Below are positions 59,334-64,000 of a stretch of 64,000 nt of DNA, piece after piece; positions within the stretch are counted from its first letter, which is position 1; each line of letters starts with the position of its first letter. Under the pieces are notes generated by a model. The model worked only from the letters and a program-made list of their open reading frames with translations. It was not told the DNA's origin and ran no database searches. Position numbers and translations under genes: made by a program. The stretch is from Azospirillum picis (lineage in GTDB: Bacteria; Pseudomonadota; Alphaproteobacteria; Azospirillales; Azospirillaceae). The stretch is from positions 1-64,000 of the forward strand of contig NZ_JAGINO010000018.1 in NCBI RefSeq assembly GCF_017876115.1, read 5' to 3'.

Positions 59334-60008
59334 TCAGGGCAGGCGAACGGCCAGCAGCAGGCGCACCAGTTCGGCTTGGCGCTTCGTGCCGGTCTTCTCG
59401 AACACATGCCCCAGATGGGTGCGCGCCGTCGTCTGCGAGATGCCGAGCCGCCCGGCGACGGCCCTCAGCCCGTCACCGGCCAGGATTTCCAGCGCCAACG
59501 CCGACTCGGCGAGCGTCAAGCCGAAGGAAGCCTGCAACTGCGCCACCGAAGGCCGTTCCGTACGCGCGGGATCGGCGATGAACAGCGATGCAACCGGCCC
59601 TCCGTGACCGGTTCCGCGCAGGGCGGACGGCAAGGGCACCACGCAGACCGACAGCAGGGGGGACGGCTCGGCCGATCCTGCCCGGCCGCAGACGAGCGGC
59701 AGGCCGTGATCGGGAGCCTTGCGGACGGCGTCCGCGGCGCAGGATGCCACCGCTTGGTGCAGAAGCCGCGTTTCCGCCAGGCTGGTCGCCTCGACGATCC
59801 CGTTTCGCAGCCGCAGCCCGTGGCCGGCATGCAGGATGTCCACGGCGACCCGGTTGGCGAAATGCAGGCAGGCACCGGCATCGACCAGCAGCACCGCCTG
59901 TCCGATCCGATCCAGCAGCCAGGCCAGCGCCGTGGCCGTTCCGGGAGCGCCCGGGTCGGTCGGCTGATGGGGCCGGGACGCGGCCGTAAGGGCGGCAGGA
60001 CCGGTCAT
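59334..60008 (-). CDS. LuxR-type regulator with PAS-like sensor domain
   Basis: This 224-residue regulator has an N-terminal PAS-like domain (LLDRIGQAVLLVDAGACLHFANRVAVDIL, about 31-130). Its C-terminal LuxR/FixJ-type helix-turn-helix is FGLTLAESALALEILAGDGLRAVAGRLGISQTTARTHLGHVFEKTGTKRQAELVRL. It has no receiver or autoinducer domain. The target genes are unknown. It stands alone between tRNA-Val and the sugar kinase gene. Confidence 0.88.
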   Translation of the reverse strand: MTGPAALTAASRPHQPTDPGAPGTATALAWLLDRIGQAVLLVDAGACLHFANRVAVDILHAGHGLRLRNGIVEATSLAETRLLHQAVASCAADAVRKAPDHGLPLVCGRAGSAEPSPLLSVCVVPLPSALRGTGHGGPVASLFIADPARTERPSVAQLQASFGLTLAESALALEILAGDGLRAVAGRLGISQTTARTHLGHVFEKTGTKRQAELVRLLLAVRLP

Positions 60009-60172
60009 GCTGCACCTCCCCTCCCTTCCGCTGCGGTCGCGGAGCAGGACAATTGGAATGTTTATGGTAGGTCCAAAAACAGTCCAAAGCCAAATGGGCG
60101 AGGGTGGTAGCGGAGCAGTGCCGTGTTGGGCCGTTCCGCTCTGCTTGCCCTGCTGCGATCCATCCGCCGCCC

Positions 60173-61126
60173 TCAGTCTGCGGGACGGAGATACCGGTCC
60201 AGTTGGTCGGCGGAAGGGAGCGCATCGAACACGCCGAGCCTGCCGGCAACGATCGCCCCGCAGGCGGCCGCACGCTCCAGGCAGACCGTGAGCGGACGGC
60301 CCTGGACGAGGCCGGCGGCCAGGGCCGCGGTGAACGCGTCGCCGGCGCCAAGGCTGTCGACGGCCGTCACGGGAAAAGCCGGCTGGTGAAGGGGAGCGGT
60401 GCCGCGCCGGCAGGCCACGGCCCCCCGGGGGCCGAGCGTGATGACCACCAGATCGGGGCCGCGCGCCAGCAGCGAGGCGCCGAGCGCCGCCGCGTCCTCC
60501 GGGGAGCTGGCTTGGCCGGCACGGGACGAGCCGGCCATTTGGGCGGCCTCGACGGCGTTCAGCACCAGGATGTCGGTAGTCGACAGCAGGCCGGCAGCCG
60601 GCTCGCGGTAAGGGGAGGGGGTCAGCAGGGTGCGGACGCCGGCGGCTCGGGCCAGCATGAAGGCTTCGGCGATCGGCGCGTCGTCGATCTCGAATTGGGC
60701 CGCCACCAGGGCCGCGCGCGTCAGGCCGGGGGCGGTGCGGACATCGGCTGCCGACAGCAGGCGGTTGGCACCGGGAAACACCGCGAGGCAGTTCTCGCCA
60801 TGCGCATCGGTGAAGCCGATTCCGGCGCCGGTTCCGCCGGCGCGGCGGCGGATCATCGAGAGGGGGAGGCCGGCACGGTCGAGCGTGGGTTCGGCCAGAC
60901 CGCCGAACAGGTCGTCGCCGACGGCGAGCAGCCCGTCGACCGCGACGCCCAGCCGCCGGGCACCGACGGCGACATTCAGGCCCTTGCCGCCTGCCTCGAC
61001 CGTGAATGCCCCGGCGCGCAGCGATTCGCCGGGCAGGGGGAAGCGGTCGACCTTGGCGGAGCAGGCGATCACGAAGCTCCCCAGGACGAAGAGAAACATG
61101 TTCTCATTCATGCCGGCCGCCATCAT
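60173..61126 (-). CDS. PfkB family carbohydrate kinase (ribokinase type)
   Basis: This 317-residue sugar kinase has the N-terminal ribokinase fold start (LGSFVIACSAKVDRFPLPGESLRAGAFTVEAGGKGLNVAVGARRLG) and the catalytic C-terminal signature SLGAGDAFTAALAAGL, near residue 257. Several ATGs near the start are possible. It is divergent from a GntR regulator, with about 42 bases between them, so that regulator likely controls it. The sugar is unknown. Confidence 0.9.
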   Translation of the reverse strand: MMAAGMNENMFLFVLGSFVIACSAKVDRFPLPGESLRAGAFTVEAGGKGLNVAVGARRLGVAVDGLLAVGDDLFGGLAEPTLDRAGLPLSMIRRRAGGTGAGIGFTDAHGENCLAVFPGANRLLSAADVRTAPGLTRAALVAAQFEIDDAPIAEAFMLARAAGVRTLLTPSPYREPAAGLLSTTDILVLNAVEAAQMAGSSRAGQASSPEDAAALGASLLARGPDLVVITLGPRGAVACRRGTAPLHQPAFPVTAVDSLGAGDAFTAALAAGLVQGRPLTVCLERAAACGAIVAGRLGVFDALPSADQLDRYLRPAD

Positions 61127-61168
61127 TCTGGCCTCCAGTCAGGATTTTCCGCCGTGTTGAACCGGACC

Positions 61169-61969
61169 ATGCCTCCACGGGACGTCATAGCCCCAGAACC
61201 GGGAGCGGGCCTGCCCGTCCGCCCGCCCTTGCGCTCGCTCCTGCGGCTGAGCGGCGACACCGCGCAGCCCCTGTACCAGCAACTCGAGGACCAGCTTGCG
61301 GCGCTGATCGAGAGCGGGGGCGTCCCTGCTGGTACGACTCTGCCGGCGGAGCGTCAACTGGCCGAAAGTCTCGGCGTCAGCCGGGCGACGGTGCAGCGGG
61401 CCTACCGGAGCCTGAGCCACCGCAAGCTCGTCAGCGCCCAGGGGCGGCTGGGCTTCATCGTTCGCAGCGACGGCCCGCGCATCCATCCGGGCATGGACCG
61501 GCTGAAGGGCTTCACCGAGGAAATGCGCGAACTGGGTCGGGTGCCGTCCTCCGACATCCTGGAACAGCGCGTCGTCTGCGACCGTTCCATCGCGTCGATC
61601 TTCGGGTTGCCGTCGACCGCGCAGTTCCTGAAGCTGGTGCGGGTGCGCCGTGGCGACGGCGTGCCGATGTCGCGGGAGACCGCCTGGTACAACCTGGCCG
61701 CTGCGCCGGCTCTGGCCACCGCCGACCTGTCGCGGTCGGTCTATGCCTGTCTCGGCGAACTCTGCGGGGTGCCGCTGACCCATTGCGACCAGACCATCGA
61801 GGCGACCCTGCCGCTGCCGCAGGAGGCGGCGATCTTCGACTTCTCGGAGCCGGTGGCCTGCCTGCTGATCAAGCGGCGCAGCTACAGCGCCGACGATCGG
61901 ATGATCGAATATGTGGAGGGGCTGTTCCGTGGCGACGCCTACACCTACCGCCTCAAGCTGACGGTGTGA
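61169..61969 (+). CDS. GntR family regulator (HutC subfamily, UTRA domain)
   Basis: This 266-residue regulator has a winged-helix DNA-binding domain, QPLYQQLEDQLAALIESGGVPAGTTLPAERQLAESLGVSRATVQRAYRSLSHRKLVSAQGRLGFIV. A UTRA ligand-binding domain with the YNLAAAPALATADLSRSVYACL and SYSADDRMIEYVEGLFRGDAYTYRLKL segments follows. UTRA domains usually bind sugar phosphates or small metabolites. It is divergent from the PfkB kinase. An in-frame GTG at 61154 is an alternative start. Confidence 0.92.
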   Translation: MPPRDVIAPEPGAGLPVRPPLRSLLRLSGDTAQPLYQQLEDQLAALIESGGVPAGTTLPAERQLAESLGVSRATVQRAYRSLSHRKLVSAQGRLGFIVRSDGPRIHPGMDRLKGFTEEMRELGRVPSSDILEQRVVCDRSIASIFGLPSTAQFLKLVRVRRGDGVPMSRETAWYNLAAAPALATADLSRSVYACLGELCGVPLTHCDQTIEATLPLPQEAAIFDFSEPVACLLIKRRSYSADDRMIEYVEGLFRGDAYTYRLKLTV

Positions 61970-62043
61970 GGACGGAGCCTCTCGCCAGGAAAGGCCGGCG
62001 GCTATACTGTTCGCGCGATGAACAATAAATCGGGAGAAAGCTG

Positions 62044-62919
62044 ATGTCCCTCCGTACCCGGCACCGCAGCCGCCGGAGCCTTTCCTCCATCCTCGGCGCC
62101 GCCTTCCTGGGGACGGTCCTCTTCGGCGCCGTTCCATGCGGAGCCGCCACGCCGTCCGCAGCAACCTCTTCCGAAGCGGCCCCTTCCGCAGCCGCCTCCT
62201 CCGGGACCACCGGGGCGTCGCGGCTGGATGCCGTGCTGTCCGCCGGCACGTTGCGCGTCGGCACCACCGGCGACTACAAGCCCTTCACCTACCTGAACCC
62301 GCAGACGCAGGCTTTCGAGGGCATCGACATCGACCTGGCCCAGGCGATGGGCAAGGCGCTGGGCGTGAAGGTGGAGTTCGTGAAGACGACGTGGGGCACC
62401 CTGCTGCCCGACCTGCTCGCCGGCAAGTACGACATCGCGGTGGGTGGCGTGTCCGTGACGCTGGAACGGCAGAAGGCGGCGCTGTTCTCCGATCCGTTGA
62501 TGCGCGACGGCAAGACGCCGATCACGCTCTGCCAGAACAAGGACCGCTTCCAGACCGTCGCCGACATCGACAAGGCCGGTGTCCGGCTGATCGTCAATCC
62601 CGGCGGCACCAACGAGAAGTTCGCCCGCGCCAACATCCACGCGGCGCAGATCGAGGTGCATCCCGACAACGTGACCATCTTCGACCAGATCATCGCCGGG
62701 AAGGCCGACCTGATGATCACGGATGCGGTGGAGACGCGGCTCCAGCAGAAGCTCCACCCGGAACTGTGCGCCGTCCATCCGGACCAGCCCTTCGATTTCT
62801 CCGAGAAGGCGTTCCTGCTGCCGCGCGACATCGTGCTGAAGCTCTGGGTCGACCAGTGGCTGCACCGCGCCGTTGCCACCGGCGAGTATCAGGCGGTGGT
62901 CGACCGCTGGCTGAAGTAG
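62044..62919 (+). CDS. pheC: Periplasmic cyclohexadienyl dehydratase (PheC-like)
   Basis: This 291-residue protein has a signal peptide (about 1-35) and a low-complexity Ala/Ser/Thr linker before a solute-binding-protein fold. The sequence matches PheC: LRVGTTGDYKPFTYL, FEGIDIDLAQAMGKALGVKVEFV, GVSVTLERQKAALFSDPLMRDGKTPITLCQNKDRFQT, VNPGGTNEKFARANI, DQIIAGKADLMITDAVETRLQQK and a final TGEYQAVVDRWL. PheC turns prephenate and arogenate into phenylpyruvate and phenylalanine outside the cytoplasm. An amino-acid binding role remains an alternative. Confidence 0.8.
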   Translation: MSLRTRHRSRRSLSSILGAAFLGTVLFGAVPCGAATPSAATSSEAAPSAAASSGTTGASRLDAVLSAGTLRVGTTGDYKPFTYLNPQTQAFEGIDIDLAQAMGKALGVKVEFVKTTWGTLLPDLLAGKYDIAVGGVSVTLERQKAALFSDPLMRDGKTPITLCQNKDRFQTVADIDKAGVRLIVNPGGTNEKFARANIHAAQIEVHPDNVTIFDQIIAGKADLMITDAVETRLQQKLHPELCAVHPDQPFDFSEKAFLLPRDIVLKLWVDQWLHRAVATGEYQAVVDRWLK

Positions 62920-63020
62920 GGGATCGATGCGGCCTCCCCCGCGGCGGCGGGGGAGCGGCCGGACACGAGACGGCCGGACACGAGACGACCGCGCCGGAAA
63001 AGGCCGTGTTGGAAACGCCG

Positions 63021-63056
63021 AAGGCCCGGCGAACGATCGCCGGGCCTTCGGTTTTT

Positions 63057-63058
<2 letters not shown>
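63021..63058 (+). terminator. Intrinsic terminator downstream of pheC
   Basis: AAGGCCCGGCGA ACGA TCGCCGGGCCTT, a stem of twelve pairs, is followed by CGGTTTTTT. Confidence 0.88.
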
Positions 63059-63132
<74 letters not shown>

Positions 63133-63181
63133 TTTTGTCCCTGGGTGGCCGTCCGTTTCCGTCCGGCCTCGGTGGAGCGGG

Positions 63182-63209
63182 ATAATAGTCAGGTGGCGGA
63201 GCGTTGCAA
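63182..63209 (-). promoter_or_regulatory. Promoter of tRNA-Ala
   Basis: On the minus strand TTGCAA and TATTAT (63204-63209 and 63182-63187 in plus coordinates) are 16 bases apart, and start about 50 bases before the tRNA. Confidence 0.65.
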
Positions 63210-63295
63210 GCGGAAAATCACCTGTTTTGCGCTTTTTCTGCTCCGCCCGAGCCTGCCGCCGGCTGCTCCTCCGGCCCGCTCCTCCGGCCTGAGGG

Positions 63296-63688
63296 TCAGC
63301 GCTCCTCCTCGTCCTCGCCCTCGACGTCGACGACCTCGTCCATATCGTCCTCGCCCAGCTCGGACGTGTCCTCGATCAGCACATCGTCCTCGTCGTCGCC
63401 GGCGTCATCGGTCTCCTCGATGTCCTCGACGGCCATGTCCTCGTCGGCGTCCTCCAGTTCCGGAGTCTCGCTTTCCTCGGCCTCGTTCTCCTGATCCTCG
63501 TCCCCGGTCACGACGGCCTTCTTGGTGTCGTCGGCCGGGGCCGGGCGGGCCTTGCGCGACTTCAGCAGGGCCTCGGGATCGAACTGTGCGCCGCAGCTCG
63601 GGCAGACCGGCGGGTCCTTGCGCATGTCGTAATAACGAGCGCCACAATTCGGGCAGATGCGCTTGACGCCCCATTCGGGTTTGGCCAC
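63296..63688 (-). CDS. TIGR02300 family protein
   Basis: This 130-residue protein matches TIGR02300: a zinc ribbon at the N-terminus (MAKPEWGVKRICPNCGARYYDMRKDPPVCPSCG) and a long very acidic tail (EETDDAGDDEDDVLIEDTSELGEDDMDEVVDVEG). The start is a GTG, as a longer ATG frame upstream has no homology. The family is found across alphaproteobacteria; its role is unknown. The acidic tail could let it bind basic nucleic-acid-binding proteins, but this is conjecture. Confidence 0.93.
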   Translation of the reverse strand: MAKPEWGVKRICPNCGARYYDMRKDPPVCPSCGAQFDPEALLKSRKARPAPADDTKKAVVTGDEDQENEAEESETPELEDADEDMAVEDIEETDDAGDDEDDVLIEDTSELGEDDMDEVVDVEGEDEEER

Positions 63689-63879
63689 GCCACGTCCTCC
63701 GTCACAAAACTCTAAGGGTTCCCAAGAGGCGCCCTTTGCCATGCCCCGAGGCGCTTGTCAAAAAAAACATGCGAAGCGGCGGAGGAGATTGCGGAGGGGG
63801 AGCTCCGGCAGTCCCGCAAGGAAGGGGTATCCCATCCGAAGAGGGGTTGTCTTCACCGCGCATTAACCATAATTGGCTA

Positions 63880-63955
63880 GAACGGGCATGCACATCGTGC
63901 AACTCCTCCATTTGGTTTCCTCCTTGAACTCAGGCCGCCCTTGGGCGGCCTTTTT
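63880..63955 (+). ncRNA. Candidate small RNA with anti-Shine-Dalgarno-like motif (copy B)
   Basis: No coding gene reads here on the plus strand, yet a promoter-like pair (TTGTCT at 63847-63852, CATAAT at 63868-63873) and a terminator (stem GGCCGCCC/GGGCGGCC at 63933-63950, then TTTTT) frame about 75 bases. Two motifs complementary to ribosome-binding sites occur: CTCCTCC (63903-63909) and TTTCCTCC (63916-63923). The layout and much of the sequence match copy A at 57.3 kb, including CATGCACATCGTGCA against CATTCATATTGTGCA. Confidence 0.6.
63930..63955 (+). terminator. Terminator of small RNA candidate B
   Basis: An eight-pair stem GGCCGCCC ... GGGCGGCC with a short loop is followed by five T residues. 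No gene ends here on the plus strand. Confidence 0.8.
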
Positions 63956-64000
63956 CATGCCTAGGCGGAGGCTGGCCTCGCGCGGCCTTTTCCATGTCCG

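Overview
The window is about 64 kb of very GC-rich DNA and reads as chromosome-like sequence from an alphaproteobacterium. Several alphaproteobacterial marker families (TIGR02300, DUF4170, DUF1272, IalB-type protein, a HisKA_2-type kinase), the number of chemoreceptor and c-di-GMP genes, and a plasmid-type RepA suggest Rhodospirillales, most like Azospirillum. That assignment is an inference from gene content; no 16S or rRNA operon is present.

Layout. Positions 1-2.2 kb hold the end of etfA and an acyl-CoA dehydrogenase. From 2.2 to 8 kb come a pseudouridine synthase, a GhrA-type reductase, a minus-strand run (fliQ-like, comF, grxC, carbon-nitrogen hydrolase), a methyltransferase and a TauE/SafE-type membrane protein. 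From 8.0 to 9.5 kb a plasmid-type repA is surrounded by iteron-like repeats. From 9.5 to 17.2 kb are a universal stress protein, a PAS-GGDEF-EAL protein, a PrcB-like lipoprotein with an M20 amidohydrolase, IalB and rlmN. The sdhCDAB operon fills 17.4-20.9 kb and ends in a strong terminator. A class IV aminotransferase follows.

From 22.6 to 27.2 kb lies a compact phage-derived module: a divergent LexA/CI-type repressor, two small proteins, a podovirus portal, a Bbp19-like protein and a scaffold-like protein. No capsid, terminase, tail or integrase gene is present. From 27.4 to 35.1 kb are a HAMP-PAS-GGDEF-EAL protein, a phosphoesterase, a redox group (cytochrome b561 type, di-haem peroxidase, cytochrome c') and an aspartate aminotransferase. 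From 35.3 to 47.7 kb are an EF-G paralogue, a periplasmic Cache protein beside a Cache-less chemoreceptor, Dps, a histidine kinase, mtnA, two small lipoproteins and a large chemoreceptor. From 47.9 to 53.6 kb are an Atm1-type exporter, a haem oxygenase, pyrF, trpF, a zinc-sensor-like diguanylate cyclase and a YgjV-like protein. From 53.9 to 64 kb are a ModE-like regulator, glk and otsA, N-formylglutamate amidohydrolase, tRNA-Val(GAC), a LuxR-type regulator, a PfkB kinase with a divergent GntR regulator, pheC, tRNA-Ala(GGC) and a TIGR02300 protein.

The most unusual points are: (1) an iteron-surrounded RepA locus inside housekeeping DNA; (2) a repressor-controlled portal and scaffold module without a capsid gene; (3) two look-alike small RNA candidates at about 57.3 and 63.9 kb that share an anti-Shine-Dalgarno-like TTTCCTCC motif directly before the terminator; and (4) a chemoreceptor whose likely sensor domain is a separate secreted Cache protein.
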